This document shows, in pieces, positions 6,817-14,062 of a DNA stretch of 15,644 nt. The notes under the pieces were generated by a model, which worked only from the letters and a program-made list of their open reading frames with translations, was not told where the DNA came from and did not search any database. The stretch spans positions 1-15,644 of the forward strand of contig JBEIJQ010000071.1 of assembly GCA_040380145.1 (NCBI GenBank), given 5' to 3'. Both the position numbers and the translations under genes were made by a program. Each line of letters begins with the position of its first letter. Position 1 is the stretch's first letter. The stretch comes from JBEIJQ01 sp040380145. GTDB taxonomy: Bacteria; Bacteroidota; Bacteroidia; Chitinophagales; Saprospiraceae.

Positions 6817-8082
6817 ATGAACACATCCGCCGAACTTTTGAAAAACAACTCCCTTCGGGAAAAAACGCTGGCCGAATGCCGGGCCATGGCCGAACACGCC
6901 CTTTCGCAGGGCAAACCGGTCCCTCCGAGGGTGGCCCAGATCCTCGAAAAACTGGAAGCGCAACAGGGTGCGTCCATTCGTCCCGAGGCCGCTTCGCGCG
7001 CCGCCGCTTATGCCGCCCTTTCGCCCGGCGAAACGGAAGCCGATCTCATGGCCCAATTGACGGAGGCCCACAACGAACTCTCCGCCACGATCCAGCCCGC
7101 CACCCCGGATTCGGTCGTCAAGCTCAAAGAAGAAAAAGAATCTGGAGGTCCGCTCCGCTTTTTCGGTTCGGTGGGACTCGTCCGCCGCATGAACCTCATC
7201 GTGCTGGTCTGCCTGCTGCTGTTCGTCGGGCTTTTCATGACCGAAGAGGTCAGCGGAGACACGATCGTGCAGAACATCCTGAATTTCGATGCGAGAAAGT
7301 TTTTTCTCAACCAGTTGTTCCTGATCACGATGGCGGCCCTCGGCGCCAGTTTCTACAATTTGTTCGAGGCCTACAAATTTTTGACCGACGGTACCTACGA
7401 CTCCAAATACGAATCCATTTATTGGATCCGCTTCACCCTCGGAATCGTTTCGGGCGTGATGCTGGCGCAGTTCATCTACGTGGAGCCCAAAACGGTGGGC
7501 GCCGGTGGCGTTCAGGATGCCGTGAACGAGAGCGCGGCGGGGCTGTACTATTTCACCAAACCGCTGCTGGCGTTTTTGGGCGGCTTCTCTGCAAGGGTCG
7601 TCTATCGCATCCTCACCCGCTTGGTGGAGGCGCTGGAGTCGTTCGTGGACGGATCTGCCAAAGATGCGCTGGCGGCCCGCGAACAAGTGGCCCGCATGCA
7701 GCTGGACCAACAGTTGGAAAAAATGCGCCAAGACCACGCGGCCGCCTTGGGCTCCGATCGGCTGAAATTGGCCATGCAGCTCATTTCTATGAAGGAAAAC
7801 TTGGCCAAGGGTTCGGGCAACAACGCCGAGATCGCCCTCGCGCTCGACGAACTCCTCCAAGAGGCCATGCAGCCCGTCGGCAGCGCAACGGCCCCTTCGC
7901 CGATGGACTGGCCGGGCACCCAGCCGGCTTCTGGAACGGCCGAACAACCGGTTTTCCCCCAAGAGCCCCTTCCGTCGTTCCCCCAAAAACCGCCCGTTCA
8001 ACCCGTGCAGCCCGGCAACGGCGATTTCGTGCTGCCGGATTTTCCCGAGTTCAGGGCAGAAACCAAACCCAACAATTCCTGA
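6817..8082 (+). CDS. Uncharacterised four-helix membrane protein
   Basis: I do not recognise a family. The protein has 421 residues from ATG 6817; a GTG at 6811 is an alternative. Residues 1-115 are polar and helix-prone. Four hydrophobic segments follow: about 125-141 (MNLIVLVCLLLFVGLF), 164-182 (FFLNQLFLITMAALGASFYN region), 203-220 (WIRFTLGIVSGVMLAQFI) and 246-264 (FTKPLLAFLGGFSARVVY). Residues 275-350 are charged and probably coiled coil (AREQVARMQLDQQLEKMRQD). The last 70 residues are a Pro/Gln-rich disordered tail with PQEP and PVQPVQP, ending LPDFPEFRAETKPNNS. The start follows a TAnnTTTG promoter. The stop codon touches the ATG of the epimerase-like gene, so the two are translationally linked. 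A scaffold or sensor role at the inner membrane is possible, but no function is supported. Confidence 0.8.
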   Translation: MNTSAELLKNNSLREKTLAECRAMAEHALSQGKPVPPRVAQILEKLEAQQGASIRPEAASRAAAYAALSPGETEADLMAQLTEAHNELSATIQPATPDSVVKLKEEKESGGPLRFFGSVGLVRRMNLIVLVCLLLFVGLFMTEEVSGDTIVQNILNFDARKFFLNQLFLITMAALGASFYNLFEAYKFLTDGTYDSKYESIYWIRFTLGIVSGVMLAQFIYVEPKTVGAGGVQDAVNESAAGLYYFTKPLLAFLGGFSARVVYRILTRLVEALESFVDGSAKDALAAREQVARMQLDQQLEKMRQDHAAALGSDRLKLAMQLISMKENLAKGSGNNAEIALALDELLQEAMQPVGSATAPSPMDWPGTQPASGTAEQPVFPQEPLPSFPQKPPVQPVQPGNGDFVLPDFPEFRAETKPNNS

Positions 8083-9033
8083 ATGGCATTCGTCGTCACC
8101 TCCCGCGGCACGGGCCGCTATCGGCAACTGATCGCCGAAAATTCCAAAAGCGGCGACCGCGCCGTGTTTTACCCCTCCCACGGCGCATTGCTCAACGAAC
8201 TGCGGCTGTCGCACGGAGCGAAAAAAGCGGTCGTGCTCGACGGTTATGCCGATGAGGCGTCCCTCGAGGCCCTATCCTACTCGAAGGGGATCAAATTGTC
8301 GCCTTTCCCCAACCGGGTGCGCGATGGCCGTTTCGAATTTCAGGGCCGGACCTATCAGTTGGAGATCAACAAGCCCAACGAGCACAATGCCATCCACGGT
8401 TTTTTGCAAAAGGCGGATTTTCAAGTCGAAAAGACCGAAACGGACGACGAGGGCGCCACAGTGGAATTGTTGCACCGCTACGGGGGCGACCGGCCCGGCT
8501 TTCCTTTTCCGTATTCGTTGCGCATGGCTTTCCGGTTGGAAAAAGGCGGGCTTTCCGTCACCACTACGGTTGTCAACGAAGGTTCCGGCGATATGCCCTT
8601 CGGAGACGGCTGGCACCCGTATTTCACCTTCGGGGTTCCCGCGGACGAACTTTGGCTGGAACTTCCCTCCGGCGAGTACCTGCTCACCGACGATCGTATG
8701 ATCCCCACAGGGGAAGCCCGTCGGCTCCAAGGTTTCGACGGCGCAGCGCCGATCGGCGGGCAATCGTTCGACACGGGTTTTGTCTTGCCCCCGGGGGGGC
8801 CACTTGCCAAGACCCGCCTGTCGTGCCCGGCCCAAGACCTGACCCTCGAACTTTGGCAGGAAACCGGGCCCGGTCGGTACAACTTTTTGCAGGTTTACGT
8901 GCCGCCCGCCCGAAACTCCGTCGCGCTGGAGCCCATGACCTGCGCCGCGGATGCGTTCAACAACGGCCTCGGGCTCATCGTTCTCGCCCCTGGCGAACGA
9001 TTCGAGGCGGCCTACGGGATTCGTTTGGTTTGA
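8083..9033 (+). CDS. Aldose 1-epimerase (GalM-like) family protein
   Basis: Protein of 316 residues of the galactose-mutarotase fold, normal length for the family. These enzymes interconvert alpha and beta anomers of free or phosphorylated hexoses in the cytoplasm. Active-site elements are in place: the sugar-binding Asn-Arg pair in PFPNRVRDG (74-82, N77/R78), the first His in NAIHGF (H105), the catalytic His in GDGWHPYF (H178) and the catalytic Glu in VALEPMTCAADAF (E283). The motifs put it in the GalM-like superfamily, but substrate and precise subfamily are unclear; it lacks the strong hallmarks of classical GalM. ATG 8083 directly follows the upstream TGA. No signal peptide is present. 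The following protease gene starts 23 bases downstream. Confidence 0.9.
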   Translation: MAFVVTSRGTGRYRQLIAENSKSGDRAVFYPSHGALLNELRLSHGAKKAVVLDGYADEASLEALSYSKGIKLSPFPNRVRDGRFEFQGRTYQLEINKPNEHNAIHGFLQKADFQVEKTETDDEGATVELLHRYGGDRPGFPFPYSLRMAFRLEKGGLSVTTTVVNEGSGDMPFGDGWHPYFTFGVPADELWLELPSGEYLLTDDRMIPTGEARRLQGFDGAAPIGGQSFDTGFVLPPGGPLAKTRLSCPAQDLTLELWQETGPGRYNFLQVYVPPARNSVALEPMTCAADAFNNGLGLIVLAPGERFEAAYGIRLV

Positions 9034-9056
9034 TTTTTTTCTTTTTCACAAAAAAA

Positions 9057-10745
9057 ATGATCCGTTCCACCATCTTTTCGGCCATCCTGCTGTTGCTGGC
9101 CATCTCCCAACTCGGGGCGCAGCCGCCACGGGGGCCGTACAACAAATTCTGGGTGCAGTTCCGCGACAAGAACAACACTCCGTACAGCGTCCTGCAACCC
9201 GAGGCATTCCTATCGGCCCAATCCCTGGAGCGGCGTGCGCGGCAGGGCATCCTGCCCGACTGGTCGGATCTGCCCGTGGTGCCCGCCTATGTGGAGGAGC
9301 TGCGCAACAGCCGGGCGCGGGTGCTGTTCGTGTCCCGCTGGCTCAACGGCGCCGTGGTCTGGGCCGAGCCCGATACGCTCCGCCAAATCGCAGCGCTGCC
9401 CTTCGTATCGGGCACGCGCGCCATCGGCTACCTGGCCAAGCCCTCCCCGGTGAAGACGGCCAAAAAAATCGCCCCGGATGCCGATTATCCCCGCGAACAG
9501 AATTTTTACGGAAAATCCTTCGTGCAGGTCAACCAACTATTCGGCGAGGCGCTGCACGGGATCGGCCATCGGGGAAAGCCGACCTTGGCGGCCATTTTCG
9601 ACGGCGGTTTCTTGAATGTACATGTGATGCCCGCTTTCGACAGCCTCTTCCGCCGCGGCCAACTGCTCGGCACCCATGATTTCGTGGAAGGCGACGAGTA
9701 TGTTTTCGAGGCCAGCAACCACGGCACCAATGTGTTGTCCTGCATGGCTGCCCTCATCCCCGGAGTGGTCGTGGGCACCGGCCCCGAGGCCTCTTTTTAC
9801 CTGTTCAAGACCGAAGATGTGGGCGCCGAACTGGTCCAAGAGGAATACAACTGGCTGGCGGCGGCCGAACTGGCCGACAGTCTGGGCGTGGAGGTGATCA
9901 ACTCCTCGCTGGGCTACACCGCTTACGACGATTCCACGATGAGTTATCGCTACCGCGACCTGACCGGCGACCGGGCGGTGATCTCCCGCGCGGCCGACCT
10001 GGCCGCCGCCAAGGGCATTTTGGTGGTCAACAGCGCGGGCAATTCCGGTCGCGACGCATGGCACTATGTGGGCACGCCCGCCGATGCCGACAGCATCTTG
10101 AGCGTTGGGGCGGTGGACCGCTCCGGCGTGAAGGCCGGCTTCAGTTCGTTCGGTCCCACGCCCGACGGGCGCATCAAGCCGAATGTGGCCGCGCGGGGGG
10201 CCGCCACCGCCGTTGCAGAGCTCAACGGCTATGGCGCCGGATCCGCCAACGGCACTTCTTTTTCCTCGCCCGTGATGGCCGGCATGGTCGCCGCGCTGTG
10301 GGGCGCGGTGCCCGAAAACGGCGCCCAAGACATCATCCGGGCCCTCGAGGCTGCGGGCAACCAGTCGGAGGCCCCCAACGACGGCCTCGGATACGGGATC
10401 CCCAATGTGGCCAAGGCATTCGTACGGCTCGCCGGGCGCGGCTGCGTGCTCGACGAGCGCTCCGCCCAATGGGCGCCCGGTCTGGCCGATGCCTCCTTCG
10501 AGTTGTTTTGGCGGGCCGACGCCGACGAAACGGTTTTTCTCGAACTCTACCGCAACGCCTCCGAAAAAATATCGGCCGATTCCATGTTCGTGCAAAAAGG
10601 GTTTTCCGTGGGCCACCGTTTCGATCTGGACGGACTGTCGGACGGCTGCTACACGGCCGTGCTGCGCCAGAACGAACGCACCAGAAGGGTTCTTTTTTTC
10701 AGAAAAAAAGGGGCATCCTTCGTTTCCGACCGATTTTCCGAGTGA
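9057..10745 (+). CDS. Exported S8 (subtilisin-like) serine protease
   Basis: Protein of 562 residues. A signal peptide (1-21, MIRSTIFSAILLLLAISQLG, then AQ) leads to a prodomain-like region (about 25-150). The peptidase S8 domain (about 175-455) holds the whole triad: Asp182 in LAAIFDGGF, His222 in ASNHGTNVLSC and Ser401 in NGTSFSSPVMAGM. The oxyanion Asn329 is in VVNSAGNSG. Residues about 480-550 (FELFWRADADET, then FDLDGLSDGCYTAVLRQNERTRRVLFFRK) resemble a diverged type IX secretion sorting domain, which would send it to the cell surface; that is inference. ATG 9057 follows an A-rich leader. Much longer upstream frames in the same register are only read-through of the epimerase gene. It probably belongs to the same transcript as the epimerase and the hydrolase gene 40 bases downstream. 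Substrate is unknown. Confidence 0.92.
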   Translation: MIRSTIFSAILLLLAISQLGAQPPRGPYNKFWVQFRDKNNTPYSVLQPEAFLSAQSLERRARQGILPDWSDLPVVPAYVEELRNSRARVLFVSRWLNGAVVWAEPDTLRQIAALPFVSGTRAIGYLAKPSPVKTAKKIAPDADYPREQNFYGKSFVQVNQLFGEALHGIGHRGKPTLAAIFDGGFLNVHVMPAFDSLFRRGQLLGTHDFVEGDEYVFEASNHGTNVLSCMAALIPGVVVGTGPEASFYLFKTEDVGAELVQEEYNWLAAAELADSLGVEVINSSLGYTAYDDSTMSYRYRDLTGDRAVISRAADLAAAKGILVVNSAGNSGRDAWHYVGTPADADSILSVGAVDRSGVKAGFSSFGPTPDGRIKPNVAARGAATAVAELNGYGAGSANGTSFSSPVMAGMVAALWGAVPENGAQDIIRALEAAGNQSEAPNDGLGYGIPNVAKAFVRLAGRGCVLDERSAQWAPGLADASFELFWRADADETVFLELYRNASEKISADSMFVQKGFSVGHRFDLDGLSDGCYTAVLRQNERTRRVLFFRKKGASFVSDRFSE

Positions 10746-10785
10746 TTTTTTTTCTTTTTTTTTCCCAAAAAAACATCCAAAAAAA
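10746..10785 (+). promoter_or_regulatory. T-tract/A-tract leader before the CtlX-like gene
   Basis: This 40-base gap is composed almost only of T runs (8 and 9 long) followed by A runs (7 and 6 long), with CCC and CATCC between. The T and A runs can pair into a weak hairpin. The run of As ends directly at ATG 10786. A similar T-then-A arrangement fills the 23-base gap before ATG 9057. A-rich sequence just upstream of start codons is a known translation-enhancing trait in Bacteroidota, so this is probably a leader rather than a terminator. Confidence 0.4.
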
Positions 10786-11715
10786 ATGCCCCAGCTGACC
10801 AATACCATTTTGATGGTCCGTCCGGCCAATTTCGCGTTCAACGAACAGACCGCTCAGAGCAACGCCTTCCAGCAGAACGACCCCGCCCGTTCGCCCGAGG
10901 CGATCCGGCTTGCCGCGCAGGCCGAGTTCGACGCCTTTGTGGAAAAACTCCGCTCCGTGGGCGTCCATGTCCTCGTCGCCGAGGACAGCCTCGTTCCGCC
11001 CAAGCCGGACGCCGTTTTTCCCAACAACTGGGTAAGTTTCCACGACGACGGCACGGTGGTGCTGTATCCGATGAACACCCCCAACCGGCGCATCGAACGC
11101 CGCCCCGAGATCGTGGAACTGGCCAAAAACGACCGCCTTTTTTCCCGTTTGCTGGATCTCAGTCCGGAAGAAAACAACGGGAAGTTCCTCGAGGGCACGG
11201 GCAGTATGGTGCTCGACCGCCTGGAGCGCGTGGCCTACGCCTGCCTCGGGCCCCGTACCGACGAAGCGCTGTTGGACCGCTTCTGTGCGGAAATGGGCTA
11301 CCAAAAAGCCGTTTTCCACGCCGTGGACGGACAGGGCCGCGACATCTACCACACCAATGTCGTGATGGCCCTCGGCGAGGATTTCGTGGTCATCTGCCTC
11401 GACACGGTGCAGAACATGCGCGAACGGGCCCTTTTGCTCGACTTTTTCGAAGAAACCGGAAAGGCCATCGTCGAGATCACCCTCGACCAGATGAACCGTT
11501 TTGCCGGCAACATGCTGCAAGTCAAGAGCAAATTCGGTTCGCGCTACCTCGTGATGTCGCAGCAGGCGCACGATGCCCTTACGCCCGAGCAGATCGAGAC
11601 TCTGGAGGGATTCACCAACTTGTTGCCAGTTCCCTTGGACACGATCGAAACCTACGGGGGAGGATCGGCGCGGTGCATGATGGCCGAGGTTTTTTTGCCC
11701 GAAAAAACGGATTAA
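10786..11715 (+). CDS. CtlX-like amidinohydrolase (arginine deiminase/DDAH superfamily)
   Basis: Protein of 309 residues of the guanidine-modifying pentein fold. Its closest named relatives from memory are the citrulline-utilisation hydrolase CtlX and bacterial DDAH-like proteins. Key features are MVRPANFAFNEQT (10-22), the substrate-binding FPNNWVSFH (78-86), the acidic pocket LEGTGSMVLD (135-144), catalytic His189 in DIYHTNVVMALG, and the nucleophile Cys297 in YGGGSARCMMAEVF. These enzymes attack the guanidino or ureido carbon of arginine-like substrates through a Cys thiouronium intermediate. The exact substrate (citrulline, arginine or a methylated arginine) is not determinable. ATG 10786 follows an A-rich leader. 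Longer in-frame extensions overlap the protease in another frame and are rejected. Its stop shares a TTAA with the convergent gene. Confidence 0.9.
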   Translation: MPQLTNTILMVRPANFAFNEQTAQSNAFQQNDPARSPEAIRLAAQAEFDAFVEKLRSVGVHVLVAEDSLVPPKPDAVFPNNWVSFHDDGTVVLYPMNTPNRRIERRPEIVELAKNDRLFSRLLDLSPEENNGKFLEGTGSMVLDRLERVAYACLGPRTDEALLDRFCAEMGYQKAVFHAVDGQGRDIYHTNVVMALGEDFVVICLDTVQNMRERALLLDFFEETGKAIVEITLDQMNRFAGNMLQVKSKFGSRYLVMSQQAHDALTPEQIETLEGFTNLLPVPLDTIETYGGGSARCMMAEVFLPEKTD

Positions 11716-12527
11716 GGCCCTTTTCGTTGCTCTTGGCGCATCCGGGCTATGTCGTCCGAAACCGCCCGGTACAGTTCGGCCCATTCCGGGTGGGCTTTCA
11801 AGCGTTCCAGGTGGCGTGCGATCGTCGGCAGATCGCCGCGGACGACCGGGCCCGTTTGGGCTTCCAACGGCGGTATGTGGCGGATTTTTTCGACGGTGGC
11901 CTCGACCAACGGCAGGAGCAGTCGGAAATCCAGTCCCGCTTCGGTGCAGATCTGATGGGCGATGGAAAAAAAATGGTTGGTGAAATTGTTGGCGAAAACG
12001 GCGGCGAGGTGAAGCGCCGCGCGCCGCTCGTCGTCGGAATCCACGATACGGCCGCCGAGCGTCCGGGCAAATTCCGTGAAGATCTCGAGCGCTTCGGGGT
12101 CGGAGCCTTGCACGAGCAGCGGCACCTGCGACCAGTCCACCGGGCGGCCCGGCGTGAAAGTCTGCAAAGGGTAACAAACGCCGTGGTGTGCAAAGAACGG
12201 CGCCAGTTCCTTGGCCGACACGGTGCCGGAAGTATGCGCCACAGGTGTGCCGGGCTCCAAAGCGTCTGCGAGCGTTCGGGCGGCGTCCGCGATGGCGGCG
12301 TCCGGCACGCAGAGCACGCAGATCCGGGGGCGAGGGTCCAGACCGGCCGTAGAGGCGAACCATTCCACTTCCTTGGAATCGGGGACAGATGCTTTTTTTC
12401 CGCTGGGCGAAAGGACCTGCAACGGCCCGGCGCCCCTTTCGAGCAGAGCCCGGACGAGGTGCAGGCCCAATTTTCCCGCGCCGACGATCAGCGTCACAGA
12501 TCGCTCGCTTTCAGGACGATGTTCCAT
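11712..12527 (-). CDS. Rossmann-like/DUF2520 (ProC-like) NAD(P)-binding protein
   Basis: Protein of 271 residues with an N-terminal Rossmann fold: VTLIVGAGKLGLHLVRALL (11-29) with GAGKLG as the dinucleotide loop, CVLCVPDAAI (70-79), and AHTSGTVSAKEL (97-108). The middle motif YPLQTFTPGRPVDWSQVPLLV and the helical C-terminal part with HLAAVFANNFTNHF (173-186) are hallmarks of the family annotated as Rossmann-like plus DUF2520, distantly related to pyrroline-5-carboxylate reductase and ketopantoate reductase. Its substrate is not established. ATG 12527 overlaps the PhoD-like gene by 34 bases. GTG 12497, which would give a GTGA overlap with the upstream stop and begin VTLIVGAG, is a serious alternative and fits family N-termini better. 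Either way the two genes are co-transcribed and coupled. Confidence 0.86.
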   Translation of the reverse strand: MEHRPESERSVTLIVGAGKLGLHLVRALLERGAGPLQVLSPSGKKASVPDSKEVEWFASTAGLDPRPRICVLCVPDAAIADAARTLADALEPGTPVAHTSGTVSAKELAPFFAHHGVCYPLQTFTPGRPVDWSQVPLLVQGSDPEALEIFTEFARTLGGRIVDSDDERRAALHLAAVFANNFTNHFFSIAHQICTEAGLDFRLLLPLVEATVEKIRHIPPLEAQTGPVVRGDLPTIARHLERLKAHPEWAELYRAVSDDIARMRQEQRKGP

Positions 12528-13843
12528 ATTTCCTTGCCATTGGAATCGTAAAAGCCCATTTTCATGGAGCGGTCTTTTTTGGGTCCGGTGAATTCCATCA
12601 GGCCGAACAACCGTTGGACGAAAAGGGATCCCTCCACGCGATGCGCATTGGGTTCTTTTTGCGGATCGACGTTGCTGAGCCCGGAAGTCAGGGGCGAAAC
12701 CGTGAAATCGTGCACCCAGTTGCCGGCCTCATTTTGGTAGCGGCTGCACTCGGAGTGGTGCCGATCGCCGGTCAGAAAGACAACGCCCTTGATTTTTTCG
12801 TCGGAAATCCTTTTGAGCAGGACTTCTCTTTCCTCCGGAAAAAAACGGGCGTAGTTTTCGTGTACGGCCGCCGTGCTGAGCACCTGGCCCCCGATGCAGA
12901 CGATCTTGAACGGCGCGCGGCTGGAACGCAGCGCCCCGATCAGCCATTCCAGCTGATCTTTTCCCAAGAGGGTCCGCGTACAGGTGGTGCATTCGTTCGG
13001 CGATCGGAAAGTGCGGTTGTCCAACAGGAAAAAATCCACGTCGTTGAAGCGGAAGGCCGTGGTGATCCCTTTGCCGCCCGTGCCAGGCAGCCCGAAAGTC
13101 GGATTGGCCCAAAAAGTCTCGAACGCCTCGCGGGTCCATTGCGCAAAAGGAAAGGTGCCGTCGCTGTCGTTGCTTCCGAAATCATGGTCGTCCCAGATCG
13201 CATAATGAAAAGTGGAGGCCAGCAGGGGCTGCATTTCAGGGGTGGCGCGGGTGTGCGAATATCGGCGGAAAACGCCCGTGCGTGAGCCCCAGTCCGCTTC
13301 GCGCAGATATACATTGTCGCCCAGCCAAAGCATCGCATCGGGGCGTTTTTGGTGGATGGCCCCGAAAATCTGGTAGTCGCCCCCGTACGGATTGCCCGGG
13401 CGGTCGAATTCCGGTTCGTTGATGTAGGTGCAACTGCCGAGCGCCACGGCGAACGGCGGTGGGTCGGTGCGGTGTTGCCACAGCGCTTGCGTCGCGAACT
13501 CGGTCGGGTAGGGCAGGGCCTGCACTTTCCCGTCCAGCAGCACATCGTATCGGTAGCGGTTGCTCGGCTTGATTTCTGTCAAGGGAATTTTCACGGAAAA
13601 AAAGTTGGGCGCAGCGGCCATTTTTTTTTCAGAAAAAAGAAAAGGACCGTCCGGAGCGCCGACCGTGCGGTAACGGATCTGTACTTCCGCGCCGGCGGTG
13701 GACTGTACCCAGACAGTCACCTCGCGCAGGTCCGAGTGTCCGAGCATGGGCCCGGCTTGGATCTTGGCGGGCTGTTGTCCGAACATGTTCCCGCTTGCGC
13801 AAAAAAGGGAACAAAGCATGAAAAGTGTCTTCAAACGAGTCAT
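12494..13843 (-). CDS. Exported PhoD-like alkaline phosphatase/phosphodiesterase
   Basis: Protein of 449 residues. A signal peptide (1-23, MTRLKTLFMLCSLFCAS, ending NMFGQ) is followed by an Ig-like PhoD N-terminal domain (about 26-115) and the metallophosphatase domain (about 130-400). Metal-site motifs are ALGSCTY (134-140), LWLGDNVYL (172-180), the very characteristic WDDHDFGSND (217-226), LLDNRTFR (273-280) and LTGDRHHSE (357-365). PhoD enzymes are calcium/iron-dependent secreted phosphodiesterases or phosphatases that release phosphate from organic esters or teichoic acids. The substrate here is unknown. I chose ATG 13843 because it begins the signal peptide; a GTG at 13873 lies upstream but overlaps the promoter box. 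A nine-T run at about 13621-13629 lies within the frame but leaves it open. The gene overlaps the Rossmann/DUF2520 gene downstream. Confidence 0.93.
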   Translation of the reverse strand: MTRLKTLFMLCSLFCASGNMFGQQPAKIQAGPMLGHSDLREVTVWVQSTAGAEVQIRYRTVGAPDGPFLFSEKKMAAAPNFFSVKIPLTEIKPSNRYRYDVLLDGKVQALPYPTEFATQALWQHRTDPPPFAVALGSCTYINEPEFDRPGNPYGGDYQIFGAIHQKRPDAMLWLGDNVYLREADWGSRTGVFRRYSHTRATPEMQPLLASTFHYAIWDDHDFGSNDSDGTFPFAQWTREAFETFWANPTFGLPGTGGKGITTAFRFNDVDFFLLDNRTFRSPNECTTCTRTLLGKDQLEWLIGALRSSRAPFKIVCIGGQVLSTAAVHENYARFFPEEREVLLKRISDEKIKGVVFLTGDRHHSECSRYQNEAGNWVHDFTVSPLTSGLSNVDPQKEPNAHRVEGSLFVQRLFGLMEFTGPKKDRSMKMGFYDSNGKEIWNIVLKASDL

Positions 13844-13860
13844 GGCGTTGCAATTTTTCC

Positions 13861-13868
13861 CAAATGTA
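13861..13868 (-). promoter_or_regulatory. -7 promoter box of the PhoD/DUF2520 operon
   Basis: On the - strand this reads TACATTTG, an exact TAnnTTTG match, 17 bases upstream of ATG 13843. The likely transcription start leaves only a short leader. No clean -33 TTG is visible; TTTTC lies near that distance. Confidence 0.55.
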
Positions 13869-13965
13869 CGCACGGCGAAATCTTTTGAAAAGTCGGCACG
13901 GAAACACCAACGGCAACCGTTGTCGTACGGTGCCGACGAAGGCGGACAATAATTCCGAAAAAAAT

Positions 13966-13973
13966 TATCTTTG
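13966..13973 (+). promoter_or_regulatory. -7 promoter box of metK
   Basis: TATCTTTG matches TAnnTTTG and lies 89 bases before the metK ATG, giving an untranslated leader of about 80 bases. That leader shows no SAM riboswitch that I can recognise. The box is divergent from the PhoD promoter, and the two are about 97 bases apart. Confidence 0.6.
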
Positions 13974-14062
13974 CGCCGAAAATTGTTCCGACCGAATTGC
14001 CCGGCAGAAAGGACGGATCCAAGAGTACGAATGTTCCATCACCCTAGACCCCTTATTTAACC

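Noticed and set aside
13974..14062. SAM riboswitch in the metK leader
   Set aside because: The leader is about 80 bases, but I see no conserved stems or core bases of any SAM riboswitch class that I know. A covariance-model search would be decisive.
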